Source: Catonia carolina (lineage: Eukaryota > Arthropoda > Insecta > Hemiptera > Achilidae). From it: 64,000 bases of DNA. The stretch covers positions 377,151,220-377,215,219 of the forward strand of contig JAQMRL010000001.1 in NCBI GenBank assembly GCA_035578175.1. The letters are read 5' to 3'. The notes below the pieces were generated by a model that was not told the DNA's origin, made no database searches, and saw only the letters and a list, made by a program, of their open reading frames with translations. Below are positions 33,441-45,140 of the stretch, one piece after another; position 1 is the stretch's first letter, and each line of letters begins with the position of its first letter. The position numbers and the translations under genes were made by a program.

Positions 33441-34599
33441 GATTTAACACCAACTTTAACTGAAATTAATTTATAGATATCTCGTGTTCTATGGGAGTTA
33501 AAATAATGAACATAGGCATAAACACTCGGGACCTTGTATACCATCAAATTAATTTTCATTTATCTAATTTGGTTTATTTGTACTGAAGTTATGATCGGAC
33601 ATTCGTCATTTCCATGTACCATCGTAATTTTAAGCTAGCTAAACCAAATTAATTAATACACATTTCGTTCGATAATGCGTAACTTCACGAGAATTTTAAG
33701 CCTACAAACGTTATCGTAGCTATATTAGTTCTCGAGATATTTCAGTTGAAGTAGAATGTGAATAGAATAAGCCAATTATTTTAATAATAGTATATAGATT
33801 GGTTCTACGTAGTTAACATTTTTGCAATCTAGTGATTATAATCGAAATCTTGTAGTTTATTAAAAGAAAACTATTAACGAATATCCTACATTTAATTTAT
33901 TTATAAACGTATTTAAATGCACTATAAATATTTATACAGTAGAAGATGAAATAAAGTTATAAAAGAATTGATCGCTACGAACAACAGTGGAAGTAGGGAG
34001 TTACTTATAAATTGTGCATTAGGCTTATGGTGTAGATTAACTTTGAAGTTGAGTTAAAAATTACCGGCAGTGATGTATTTGCATTATTTACATTATATTA
34101 TATACGTAGTATATTGATATAGCAGTCATCCTGGCACCCTTCCTCGAGTTGTCGTTTCCCAATGATAAAAGGGCGCGCCTTAGCTTGTCTTGGATGCCTG
34201 TTATTTGATTAGTTGTCAAGGACTTTCAATCGTAGTATTAATACTCTTAATGTACCATAAACTATGTACTGGGCCACGCGTGTAAACATAATAATATTAT
34301 ATATTTTCTTTGGACACTACTTGTAATTTATTACTTGCATACAAGTACTATAAATCAAGATATTTTAGTGAAAAAGTTTTTTTGGCAAGATATAATGTAG
34401 TACCGTATAATAATTTTTATTTGTATGGTTAAATATAGAACTGTAAAATTTGTAATGTGTTTAAATTATACTTTTATTTTAGTCAAGATAGTGTACAATG
34501 ACCTGTACAACTTCTATTACACGTTGATTACGGTCAGGTAAAGCTAAGATACAGAGAAGCATAAAGTGGTTTTCCTTCAGAGATTTTTCTGTTTCTCTG
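33441..34599. other. A+T-rich interval, nothing recognised
   Basis: No gene recognised. Confidence 0.5.
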
Positions 34600-35050
34600 T
34601 CTTCCTTTGTTTCTTTAGTTATCAATCCCGGATCGGTTAGCAGCTGCTCACCATACAGTGTTCAATTCTGGCAACTCTCTCATTCTACATCATTCATAAT
34701 TTTTGCACATAACTTGCATTGGTACACCTCTACGAAACCTTCTATTATTATTTTGGTAATTGTCACATTTTTTTAAATATTACCAACAAACCCAGTTATT
34801 CTCTTCTTTAAAAAAACTGAAAGTTTTGTTTCTTAACCATGTCTCCTAAGTACTTTCGTACTAATGTATTTCTCAGTTCATTTAGTTTTAAAGATGGTTC
34901 TGTAAAACATGTTGAAAGCCTCCAGCTTCTTTCCTCGATTTTCACTGTCCAAGTTAAACATACATTTAAGGACCATATTTGGTAAGCTACATAAATCTGT
35001 TTACAATTTTTTCTATACGTTTAAGTTAATGTTGCTGGATGTCAAAAAGA
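34600..35050 (-). pseudogene. Non-LTR RT C-terminal relic (degenerate)
   Basis: Minus strand near 34980-34850 reads K-L-E-A-F-N-M-F-Y-R, then a W-T-E-K-like segment and V-L-R-R, the order of the post-catalytic region of RTs with the E-A-F-E-M-W-C-Y-R-R motif. Further down I-I-I-E-G fits the G-K-I-E-G block. Many stops and frameshifts. Same general type as 46330-46680. Confidence 0.5.
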
Positions 35051-35391
35051 TTTTCAAGATATATAGTCATTAACGAGCTCCCTATTAATTTTCTACGGTA
35101 AACTCTGTACGGTGATTCGTGAGTTCTCAAAATTTTGACCCAATTGATTTGGATAATATATTTGTCGTGACTATACGATTACTAAATTTCCTATTAATTC
35201 AATAGATGGGTGAAAGTATTCTTAACTGAATCGGAGTGTCTTTATTTAACACACTATGTTATTAATTTTATCTCATTAACGACTGCGCAGTAAGGTAAAA
35301 GTAGCTGAGTGGTAACCTTGGGAAAAGCACTGATCCCGATTTAGCGTTTACAAAAAATTACAAGAGATAGTTCTATCTTATTTTACGTGGC

Positions 35392-35880
35392 TTACCTCAA
35401 ACAAATCCTTACTGGAAACAGATTGGCGAAGAAGAGTATCCGGTCCCTTAGATCCCTTCTGCTAAAGTATGGAAGCCCTAACAGAAAAGTCCTTGATCCT
35501 TGGTTTTGTAGTTTGGGGTTTAGTATGGTACGTGTACTTTCAGTACTTAAATGAATCTCACTTGCAATCTGCAACATAACATCGGGAATTGAATCAGAAA
35601 TAAACAGTGCGTACCACAAATTAAATATTCCAAGCTGAATTTTATTCATGTACATATGTAGAAGTTTGGCCATGTATTCACCCACCTATTGATGTTGAAT
35701 AGATCGTAGAATCTTTAAACTTTCTAAAACACTCCAGTGAAGCTGCGACGGTGAAGTATCGATTTTATGATGCCGTCTTAATAATGTAAAACAATAAATA
35801 AATAATGTCAACGAAATTAACATACCGTAGAAGTTTTGTTGCACGATAACAGTCTTCTTGATCCCAAAACGACATTTCAT
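35392..35880 (-). other. Coding-like minus-strand frame with one stop, unrecognised
   Basis: A single minus frame stays open from 35880 to 35392 apart from one stop (about 35686): 64 codons, stop, 97 codons. The second part has mixed, non-A+T-driven residues (I-P-D-V-M-L-Q-I-A-S-E-I-H-L-S and R-R-D-L-R-D-R). GGTATGTTAA near 35830 on the minus strand could be a splice donor. I know no matching family; a decayed gene or an exon pair are both possible, as is chance. Confidence 0.25.
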
Positions 35881-36615
35881 TAAAACGGTTCACTACTTGT
35901 TGTTATACACACACTGTGAATAAATAAATAATGAAATTAAAAGAAAATTATTGAAAATGAAAACGTATTTCGTTAAAATGATTCTGAAAAAAATATTCTT
36001 TTACAACATAATAAACTCATTGATAATTCGAGTTGTATAATTCGCAAAAAAGAAGATTGACTAATATCACACGTTCGCTAAAAACTGTATTAACATCTTT
36101 GTAGTTACAAAAATACATTCATTAAAATAAAAATTACATAATACCGTTTGTAAGAAAAAAACTATGTTTATTTTGAGCTTATTAGAAAATTTTGAGATTA
36201 TTACATATCCACTTTTATAAATACCATCACATTTTTTTTGAAATATATATTTTTTAAAAAATTGCGTTTCTTCCGACTTGAATAATTGTATATAACAAAA
36301 GTACTAATTCAGGGTCTTACTACAAAGTCCCATTCTGTGAAAGACTAGTTAATTAATTATTTTCTGTTTTTCTTTTTTTGTGCATTATGCGTGAGCAGTT
36401 TGAATAAAGAGCAGACTATAAATCAATACCAAAACCATTAAGCATTTTTAGGTCATTAAGCAGATTCAGTTATTTCTTTTAAAGGAAAGCTCAATTTTTT
36501 ATTTATAAAAAATCAGTGAGCAATAAAAACTCTTTCTAGAAGAGATGTGGAATAATATATTACCAATTCAGAAAAAAATGAAATAATGCAACACTTAACA
36601 AACTTGAACTTTTAG
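35881..36615. other. A+T-rich interval, nothing recognised
   Basis: No coding frame or repeat boundary recognised. Confidence 0.5.
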
Positions 36616-36780
36616 CCGCAAACGCAACTTAATGGTTAGTGTTTTAGCCTACAACGCGGAGATCCTGGGTTCTATTCCCGGCTAGGATCTGGAAATTTTC
36701 ACAAGTCAAAACTCACTGTTCCAGTTGCATAACCCATCGTAGTCACTAATAACTAAGCTGTTGATGTGACTTTAAATAAA
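36616..36780 (+). mobile_element. tRNA-derived SINE, type 1
   Basis: Head CGCAACTTAATGGTTAGTG, B-box GGGTTCTATTCCCGG, GATCTGGAAATTTTCAC, middle AACTCACTGTTCCAG. The tail has AGTCACTAATAAC ... GTTGATGTGACTTTAAATAAA. AGTCAC and GTGACT still pair although both differ from the full-length copy (AGTCGC/GCGACT). Confidence 0.85.
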
Positions 36781-38166
36781 CTTAAAACAATTGAACGTAT
36801 AAAAAAATTCCTAAAATCTGTTCTAAAATCTAAAAGACTACCTATATAGGCCTACTTGTGTAACTACACAAAGTAACACAACTAAAATATAATAAGCCAG
36901 AAATTTTCATACCTTTACAATGAAATTAATATTTAAAAAAAATAACCAACACTTGTAATATAATGAAATATATTTGTAATATATTGTTTTGTTTTAATAA
37001 TAAATTGTTTCATACATGTATTATAAATTTGTAGAAACGTACAATTTATTATCACCAGCATGTGACGGCATGAAACGTGCCAACTCTACTTTTCATCTGA
37101 GAATACATTAGTTTACCTAAAATTGATTAATAATGAACAAGGAAATTAAATTTGCAAAGCAAATATATATAGTTCATGATAATGTAAAAAAAAATTATTT
37201 TCAAATAGTTTCATACCACTTGATCCTACTTGACTGCGAATGTGTCTAGTAAAGCCTTGAGGAACTGGAAAAATTAAATATTACACTCATTGTACTAAAA
37301 GCAACTATATGTCTCATAAAAAATGTTCACATTTGAATAATACTAAATTAATAACTGTTATGCCTACATGTTGACAAAAACGCTATTCCCAAGATATTTT
37401 TGTTATCTGGCCCCCAAAGTGTACAATATGTTTCTCCAAAATTATTAAAGTATACATTACATTTTAAAGCAAAATTACGGAAATGGTTTTATAGCGTCGA
37501 TAGGCAGTACGCGAAGGAAATGATTCACTTTGTATTTGTAAGCTCACATTCTGATATAATATTTTGATTCTGAACTACGTGGTGTTTGAAAACGAGACAC
37601 TAAATTTACCTGTTGTGCCACATGGGAATCACAGGATATGTTAACTTCTTACCTCGTGCATAAAATTAAAAGTATACAAATGAATGCATAGGTAAATGTA
37701 TCCAAATGTAATGTTAAGGTGTTCATTCGTAAACAATACATTAGGGGAATACATTATTATTGTAGAAAACATAGTAGCTGCCGGTAAATGCACTAATCTT
37801 ATAAACAAATTTTTTTACCTTCCCTGTGTGTTGTGAAAAAAAATCTTCCCAGTGTGTTGTGAGTTGGTAAAAATTGTCATTAGTACTCGAAGAAAAATAC
37901 CGAGAAAAGTAAAATAAGGAATGCGGATTAATCTAGGAAAAAACGCGCGGGCGCATTTGATAGATTTCGTAAAAATATATAAACAATTTTACTTGTAGCT
38001 AAACGATCTTGATATCCAACAATATTAATAACCAGGATAACGAACAAAATAGGTAGATTTTTATTTATTATAAAACTACAGGTTTCAGGTTTTTTCGTGC
38101 CAAAGAACCAGTAGATAAGTAAACATCAAAGGTTGAAATGAAAATGTTTGAGAATTACTTCTCAAA
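36781..38166. other. A+T-rich interval with a small tandem repeat
   Basis: CTTCCCTGTGTGTTGTGA and CTTCCCAGTGTGTTGTGA sit about 28 bp apart near 37819-37863. Nothing else recognised. Confidence 0.45.
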
Positions 38167-38352
38167 GTGACACAAAGAGTTAAAAATTCTCTACGTCAAC
38201 AATTTCAGCTTTATATTTCTACCGATGGTTCTGAAAGAAAGTTCAACAACGACAACATCCTGATCAAAGAAAAATCTCAGCGAGATTTATTACCTCCTGG
38301 GGAATTCATACATGTCACTGACTGGTTTTATATAGAAATAAATATTGTATAA
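38167..38352 (+). other. Short open frame, 61 codons, unrecognised
   Basis: Starts at a non-ATG codon in this frame and encodes a mixed-composition peptide (S-T-D-G-S-E-R-K-F-N; L-L-P-P-G-E-F-I-H-V) ending at TAA. Composition is less A+T-driven than most frames here, but no family, splice signals or neighbours support a gene. Confidence 0.2.
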
Positions 38353-38490
38353 AACAACCATGAAATTGTGGTAGAATTTAATTCTATGAAAAGTAATTTG
38401 AAAATAAATAATCATTAAAATTATTTATGTAAATTTAATATTTATTGTAAATACTGAATGTAGTACCAATCAAGGAAAAACAATAAAAAT

Positions 38491-39067
38491 AACTCGTGAG
38501 CAACACTCACACGACTTTCTCTTGCCAATGTACATAATTACCAATATAACGTAACATTAATAAACCGCGTAAAGTGAAAAATGGCCGTGTTCGTGGTGTA
38601 GTGGATAGCGTGCTGGCCTACTAAGCGGAGGTCCCGGATTCGATTCCAGGCTAGAGTCTAGAAATTATTACAAGCAAACACCCATCATAACAGTTTCTTA
38701 ACCCACTGTTTTCGCTAATGATCAAGCTGTTGATGTGACTTCAAATAAATAAAAAATTAAACATCCTAATTTTAATCACAAGTGAACGATGCAAAATTAA
38801 AACTAACCTCAGTTTGGCTTAATAATACAGAAATTAACTTTTTGGTGCTAAACTAGGATCTGTAAAGAAAAGTGCTTCAAATAAAAGTTATATCACACAC
38901 GCACGCACGTACACGCATAAACCAACCGCCAAAAAAATGGTTTTTTTTGGGTTCAGAAGTTTTAAAACGTGTAGACCTATATATCCGGTAAAAACTCGAT
39001 TTCGTAAAAACGACATGAAAACAATACTTTCCTTCGTATATTCATATAGGGAAAGAGAAAGTAAAAA
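38491..39067 (-). mobile_element. Helentron-like element, copy 4, with nested SINE
   Basis: Reverse copy. The 5' end is at right: T run (plus AAAAA at 39063), subterminal ACTTTCTCTTTCC, then GGAAAGTATTGTTTTCATG. The 3' end is at left: GGCAAGAGAAAGT (38513-38525 inverted) and a hairpin GTGAG-TGTTG-CTCAC (38497-38511) that differs in sequence from copy 3 but still pairs. The GT/GC tract is short (38893-38920). The core region with CTCAAGAACGGAAC is deleted. A type 1 SINE lies at 38583-38750. Confidence 0.75.
38583..38750 (+). mobile_element. tRNA-derived SINE, type 1, nested in a Helentron-like copy
   Basis: Head TTCGTGGTGTAGTGGATAGC (A-box), GTGCTGGCCTACTAAGCGG, B-box CCGGATTCGATTCCAGG, then GTCTAGAAATTATTACAAG. 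Tail TCGCTAATGATCAAGCTG ... GTGACTTCAAATAAA. It interrupts the 3' part of the element, so it arrived later. Confidence 0.85.
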
Positions 39068-39452
39068 TTCGCTCCAATAATTATTTTATTCGGTTCTAAA
39101 ATAATACGTATATTGTATTGCCAAAATCGCACTTTTGTTACCACCGTTCATTATTTCTGAAGGAACCACTGAATCGTAAAAATAATAATTAATCTGTTAA
39201 GAGCACCAGATAAATGTTTACAAATAATTTTGAAAGTTTTAAATTAAAGGTGACAAAAGAATAATTTATTTGTTTTTATAGTAAAAATATCAGTATTAAC
39301 TTATATATCTTTTATTCGGTTGCATAAATGAACCGGTTTATTGTTTACTCCGGTTTTCCCACGTTACTTTAGACATTACTTTTTATAGATATCACTGAAA
39401 AAACACTAAATGCGATTATCAGAATTATAGTTTACTGGAAATAATTTTTTTT
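39068..39452. other. A+T-rich interval, nothing recognised
   Basis: Nothing recognised. Confidence 0.45.
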
Positions 39453-39627
39453 AAATGTTGCATCAACTGCAACGGTCATTAGCGACGACGTTGGGGTGGA
39501 ACTTTATGCAATGTAGAATAAAATGATTTTTTGTTACGTATGAAAATATGCTGTGCTTAGTGGGATTCGAACCCAGGACCGCATGATGAGAGGCAAGCAC
39601 GTTACCAACTACGCCAATGCGGCCGGC
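39453..39627 (-). mobile_element. tRNA-derived SINE, type 1/2 chimera, with probable TSD
   Basis: Minus strand: GCCGGCCGCATTGGCGTAG start (A-box GGCGTAGTTGGTAACGTG), B-box CTGGGTTCGAATCCCAC, then AGCACAGCATATTTTC shared with 24418-24535, and a type 1 tail (CGTCGCTAATGACC ... GTTGATGCAAC). The flanks AAATAATTTTTTT (39439) and AAATAATATTTTT (39628) are a probable 13 bp TSD with one difference. Confidence 0.85.
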
Positions 39628-40209
39628 AAATAATATTTTTGTTTTAGGAAAGTTACTTCCTTTCTACCCACAGTAACAAGCGATTCAAAATTAAGTTATT
39701 TTTCTACAAATCTCGTAAATGTGATCACACTTTAATGTTTATGTTGTGGCTAATGTTTTGTTAACTGGAAAGTTCTGAAACACTTTAGCTTAGACACCAG
39801 CAATAGGTGTGAACTAGTAAAACCAGTACGAGTCTTGTCCGAGAACTTGTAATGGAAAATTAAGTGAAGACTTTTGTCGATCAGAGTTGTGATGCGTTAT
39901 TACTACTTTTTATAATAACGAATCGAACTTCTGTGACATAAAAGGGAATACACATGTGATTTTCGAAACAGTAGCTTTTTGGGAAAGTATAGGAATAATG
40001 TCTTAATTTAAGAAAGGAAGTTATACATTTTGCTTTTTAGACGCAAGGGGTTGAAATTTTTTAAAGTTTTCTGTTCAGCCCCTAGGAAACAAATACTGAA
40101 TTTCCGTTTTCTAAGTAATCGGGAGTTGATTTAGTGATTAGCAACTGTGTCAGTGAGAACTTTTGTAGTTTTCTACATATGTATGCATAAATAGATACAA
40201 ATTAATATT
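39628..40209. other. A+T-rich interval, nothing recognised
   Basis: Nothing recognised. Confidence 0.5.
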
Positions 40210-40358
40210 GCTGCCTCTGTAGATCAGTGGTTAGCGTGCTAAACTGTAAAGGGGAGGTCCCAAGTTCGATTCCTGGCCAGACTCTAGAAATATACAAGTT
40301 CAAATCTACCTTAACCCAATGTAGTTGCTAATCAAAATGTTGATGCGACTTAAAATTA
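40210..40358 (+). mobile_element. tRNA-derived SINE, type 1
   Basis: Head GCTGCCTCTGTAGATCAGTG with A-box CAGTGGTTAGCGTGC, B-box CAAGTTCGATTCCTGG, then ACTCTAGAAATATACAAG. Tail GTAGTTGCTAATCAAAATG ... TGATGCGACTTAAAATTAAA. Confidence 0.85.
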
Positions 40359-40455
40359 AAAAATATATTTAATTTAAAGATTAAATAAATTTTTAAATTA
40401 TTTATTAATATTATTTAAACATCGATTTTAAGGGAATAATCATTTTTATGTTATA

Positions 40456-41474
40456 CTAGCTAAAATGCCCGTTCTTTAAACCCCGTTCTTTAAGGTTTTC
40501 TTGGTGATGTGTACAGTCTGTTGGTGTACTGAGTTCGATTCTGTCAGGTCTGATATTCTTTAATCATTCATTGTTATCTATTCGTACCTCCATTCAACGT
40601 CAGCATTATTATTAATGACAAAACAAAATAGTTGGACGTAAAATAAAAGCAAGATCTAGGAGTTTTTAAATCAAGATACGCAACGCTTTATTATTTTCAA
40701 AAGCGTAGTTAATTATTTTACATAAATAAATAAATGTACTATTTATATGTAGAGCAATGAAAATTGATGTTTTGACGTTTAAACATAAATCTTCTGTGTA
40801 ATGTAACTGTAGGTAATTTAATTATTCGCTACAGAGGAATAAAAATTAAAATGAAAGGTAAATCAGAATTGGAACACTTCGCGATGGTTGACTACTAAGG
40901 TCTTTCATTTTTTAAAAAAGTGACCGAGAACGGGTGTGTCGTGTAAGGTTAGGTACTGGTGGAACGGGTAGGGTACAGAGCTTCGGAATGAATACCAGCG
41001 GCGAGTAAACCAATGTTAATTGTTCTTTTTATTTTGTTTTCTAAAATATTGCTATGTTTATTTTTTTACAAAATTGGTAATATCTCCGTTATTATGCATA
41101 AAAATGAAAAAACTTTATATAATCAAACTTATTTGTCTTTAAACGTTTCTTAATTTTGATTATATAACATATTTTGATAGATTGACTTTTAACGGAGATA
41201 TTCGCAGGTTTTTGTTTACCCCTCCCTCTGAACTCCCCTATCCCTCTGTGATATTAAATAAATTATAGCCTATTTTCATTTCGATAATGCCAGAACCTAA
41301 ATACCGAAATTCATTGAATTTGGTTTATCGGTTCTTGCGTGATGCCGTAACATACAAACAGACAAGAATTCAGCTGAACTTATTTTCGGTGGTTACTTAG
41401 TAGATTTGGCGTAGAAACAAAATTTGGGGCATTTTGAAAATTGTACTGACAAAATCACAATTTTATTTATATAG
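40456..41474 (+). repeat. ACTAGC-type dispersed repeat, about 1 kb copy
   Basis: Begins ACTAGCTAAAATGCCCGTTC and includes GGTCTGATATTCTTTAATC and CAAGATCTAGGAGTTTTTAA, shared with 33102-33335. The distal part has TTTATCGGTTCTTGCGTGATG and AACATACAAACAGACAAG, a phrase order common at the ends of dispersed repeats in arthropods, and it ends near TTTTATTTATATAGG. The class is uncertain (a Helitron-type origin has been proposed for look-alike families). An internal pair ATCTCCGTTA / TAACGGAGAT (41093, 41195) could form a stem. No protein. Confidence 0.6.
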
Positions 41475-42765
41475 GTTATATAAGTTGCTTATTTTAATGA
41501 CCCATTGCAAACTTCTTATGCCATCAAGATATTACGTCGAGAAAAACTATTTTCAAGAAGTTTTGAATTCATAAGCTGATAATAGTACAGACTTTTTAAT
41601 AAATTGAAAAATAAACTTCATAATTTGAAATTTATTTATATTTTTAACGAGAAACAAATTTAAAAATACAAAACAAATTAAAGTATGACTCTATAAGTTC
41701 ACCGTTCCGTTTAGACATTTACTTGCATTGTTTTTAACCTAGTTTGCATTACTGTTTATGTTGATATCGTGGACCATTTGTAACAATTTTCTTCGTTGTT
41801 ATTTCAATATTTTGTTACATTACAACTCACTGTAAGTGTACTCGTAACTTCCCTTGCACTATTATACTTTTTAGTTCCTTCCGTCTGCTTGGTTTACGAT
41901 GGAAAACCTCTAAAATTATAGTACTTGTTTTCTCTTGTATTTTATTCTCCATAAAAATGTTCTTGTTTAGAATTCAACCATGAATAGAGTATTGAGTTGA
42001 ACTTCTGAACTACACTGTACTTCAGTCTTGGAGGAATTTCATTTCGAATACAAAGTTGATCTTCAGACAATGGTTTGAGAATTTTATGGGAGGTAATCGT
42101 TGGGAAAGTTTGTACGTAAAACAAACTATTTTCTTTCTGGATATCCAATCAGCACATAGCAGATATATAGTTTTAATGTATTTTCTTTAAAAGTTAGTAC
42201 GTTTTGTTTAATTTAAAAAATGCAATTTTGAAAAAAGATGTTTATGTTTTTAAAATAAAATGTATGTCCATCTGGTCGTTTTCTTTACGGTAATTAAGTT
42301 TTATTCTACAGTTTATTTTGTTAAATCGGTTTTTACCCATTATAAAAGTTTACTGATACGTTTTTGCTCGATAAAACAAACAAATTATATTTAGCAAAGT
42401 ACACAGTATTCCGTAAATATTTGGGTACATAATATTTATTTCTTCGTTTTCTCCTACGCTTAATGACTATCGTGTTAACGCCAAGTAAAGCGGGACTGCT
42501 AAGTTAATACATTATTCAGTTATCATTTTCTAAAATCTACTATCTTCTACAAACGGGATTTTCTATGAATCTAATTACGACCTAAATAGAATTCAAAGAA
42601 TATCAATGTGTCAAATTATGAATCTTATTGCTTTTGAGGAGTTGGCAAACAGAAAATAACCTTAATTTTCAATCAGTTCAAAAATTAATTTCATAATTAT
42701 CCTCTTTTGACCCAGGAAAATCTCAAGTATTTTAAACGAGCTATTGGGATTAAAAATGAAAATCT
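41475..42765. other. A+T-rich interval, nothing recognised
   Basis: Contains a 68-codon minus frame (41942-42148) of fairly normal composition, but without known family, start context or neighbours; not called. Confidence 0.45.
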
Positions 42766-42900
42766 AGCCAACTCTTTGGCGTAGTGATTACCGCGGTCGT
42801 CTAGAAAGAGGAAAGTCCGGGACATGAACACTGGCTAGCATCTGAAAATTATTACAAATCAAAACCCACCGTTTTAGTTCCATAACTCACCGTTGTAATT
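42766..42900 (+). mobile_element. tRNA-derived SINE, type 1, 3' incomplete
   Basis: Head CCAACTCTTTGGCGTAGTG with A-box-like GGCGTAGTGATTACCG, decayed B-box GGGACATGAACACTGG, CATCTGAAAATTATTAC, and middle AAACCCACCGTTTTAG. It stops at CACCGTTGTAATT before the usual tail. Confidence 0.75.
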
Positions 42901-42956
42901 ATAATTTATTTCCTAAAGGAGATTTTATACATATGAATAATCTTACATACATAATA

Positions 42957-43215
42957 TTTTTTTTTTCTCTTTAATTCTTTATTTACAACTGTCAACCGTA
43001 ACAACAAGCAAATGTGATGATTATGATAATAATGTAAATGACATGATAGGCATGAGAGGGGTAGGGCCCCCATTGGTGCCTCCCCAAGAATGAAATTTGT
43101 ATATCAAATTAGCAGGTCTCTACTCCAGCGTCTTTTAAGGCGTCTAGGGGGATTATCAGGTAAATGGACGGAGGAAAGTGAACGCACCAGGGGGTGCGTT
43201 CATATTTATATTATT
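42957..43215 (-). mobile_element. Non-LTR retrotransposon 3' end (UTR with poly(A))
   Basis: A T run at 42957-42966 followed on plus by CTTTATTTACAACTGTCAAC and AACAAGCAAATG: read on minus, an AACAGTTGTAAATAAAG-type 3' terminus with a poly(A) tail. The body (CATGATAGGCATGAGAGG; GTGCCTCCCCAAGAATG; AAATTAGCAGG) matches 49044-49265. No coding part is left. Confidence 0.7.
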
Positions 43216-43557
43216 TATACATTTATCTCTAATTTTTAATATAATTACCCTATAGGAAATTAAAAGTTCAATAACTATTATTTTCCATGTTTCAGGAAAG
43301 GTCAATTTAGTACCTCGTTATCAAACACCTGGTCGTCCTGAAACAAAATATCAGGACGGGAACTCAGAGATTTAAAAACGTAATCATTTCCTTTTGAGTA
43401 AGGGCGTACCAATGCTAAAGTACCATTTTTATAATTCAGCTTTAAATTTTATGATGTTTCGTATAATTTTATAATTTTGGGGGCGTAGTCAGATTTGAGA
43501 TCAATGGGTGATTCGTGAGTTTCTCTCTAAATTTTGTATAGAGTTTAAATAAAAATA
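43216..43557. other. A+T-rich interval, nothing recognised
   Basis: Short inverted words GTTTCAGGA / TCCTGAAAC (43291, 43337) could pair; nothing else recognised. Confidence 0.4.
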
Positions 43558-43740
43558 CCGGGTGAGCATAAAGTCTTGCTCTGATTACAAAAATTTATTG
43601 CAGAATAACTGTTTGACATAATAATTTAAATGTGATGCTGTTACATAGGTTAGTGTTAATAGTTTTTTTTAAGATTACTTACATTAGTAAACTTCAACGT
43701 GTGCCCCCTTGGTAGCTCGGAGAATGTCGAAGCGGTATTA
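43558..43740 (-). pseudogene. Tc1/mariner-type transposon 3' end with transposase C-terminus
   Basis: On the minus strand 43684-43737 encodes the last 17 or so residues Y-R-F-D-I-L-R-A-T-K-G-A-H-V-E-V-Y followed by TAA. This C-terminal ending is characteristic of IS630/Tc1-type transposases with a DUF4817 N-terminus in insects. The following 125 bp 3' UTR carries ATGTCAAACAGTTATTCTGC and runs to a terminus whose plus-strand start is GGGTGAGCATAAAGTC (about 43558). The rest of the gene is missing. It belongs to a different family from the fold-back at 11645, whose termini differ. Confidence 0.7.
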
Positions 43741-44524
43741 AAAAAAACCATTTAATTCCAAATTGATTTGTGTAATACAACTACTGATAAAATTGTTGGT
43801 TTGTAAAACCAATGATTAGATATTATTTTTGTCAAAAAAAATGTTGCTACAATTGTAGTATTAAAAGAAAAAATAATAATTTTGCCTGATCTACGCAAGT
43901 AAATTCGAGCGGGGTCAGGTTAGTCAGTTGTGTTCATCCGATATACACTACTAAGTACAGTTCTTGCAAAGAACGAACTGAAGGAAGTGATGGATTCTCA
44001 CGCGAACCAACAATACCTTCTTCTTCAATCAATATTCTGTTACTATAAATAAAAGTAAAACTTTACTTACTCTGTTACAGTCTAAGGCTTCGTTTCTCAA
44101 CAACAAATGAAAGTTTATTTTTAGGAATTTAAAGATGTGGACATGAACATTTATTTATGTCTTAAAAATTATATGTATAAGTTTTATTATTATGAAACCA
44201 CTTTGATTCGATGGAAATGTCGGATATATTTTTATAAAGTTCATAGGTCATGAAGTTACGAAATTAATTTCTTTTTGAAATTATTTTATTATTTAGCTAT
44301 TTCTGTTACCGAATAGCCTGCGACTTATGATAACATAGTGATATTACAAACAACTAATTCAACTCTAATAATGCATTACCTCTTGACCTGTATTTACATT
44401 TTCGGCATCTTGACACATTTTATTCCAATATTTGATCGTAATACTGTTTTCAAGAAATGTTGCATTATTAGCCTATCTACCATTATTGATCATCTGTAAA
44501 TCCGTGAGAGAGGTTCCTAATACT
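43741..44524. other. A+T-rich interval, nothing recognised
   Basis: Nothing recognised. Confidence 0.5.
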
Positions 44525-45135
44525 CGATGCGACTTACTTTTGAAAATCAACCTGTTAAGCAGGTTAAGAATTTTAAGTACGTAAGAAGTTGGGATTACAG
44601 CAGATCTGGAGCAAGCAGAAGAAGTGAGAGCTCGTTTAAAATGGCTAAGCTCGAATTTGTTAATATGAAGCATCTGCTTTTTAAGAATATCATATTCATA
44701 CGTTAAAATCTATCTACTGCTATACGGCGTGGAAACATGAACTTTGAGTATATATTTTTTAAAAGGATTGTTTGGAAAGTTTAAAATAATTCTCTAATTT
44801 CGTGAACCGGTCATGTTATCAACGTCAATTTTTTGAGGCGTTTAGGTGTGAATCATGAGTTGATGGGCATAATCAAAAGAAGAAAGACTGTGCATCGTAA
44901 TTTATACAGGAGTGATAAGTATGATTTTGTCAGATTGATTTTTGAAGTTAAAGTTGAGGGTAAGCGCTGGTCTGGGCCAAGGAAATGGTCATGGTTGAAC
45001 AACATTAAAGACTGGGCAAACTTGAGTACACACACTCTTTTGTTCATGATAAAGAGTGATTGGCGAATATTGTGGCCAGCCTTCAGTATTGCAGTCAGCT
45101 ATAAGGGGAAGATTATTATAGTTAAAAAAGAATAG
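44525..45135 (+). pseudogene. Non-LTR RT C-terminal relic
   Basis: Reads V-K-N-F-K-Y-V then, over several frames, N-M-K-H-L-L-F-K, I-L-R-R-L-G-V-N-H-E-L-M-G-I-I-K-R-R-K, L-I-F-E-V-K-V-E-G-K-R-W-S-G and S-W-L-N-N-I-K-D-W. These match, in order, the thumb-distal part of RTs of the Y-L-G-H / G-K-I-E-G type. The last 100 codons (44833-45135) are still open. The same lineage is at 19430-20219. A SINE follows at once on the minus strand. The catalytic domain is absent. Confidence 0.75.
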
Positions 45136-45140
45136 TTTTT

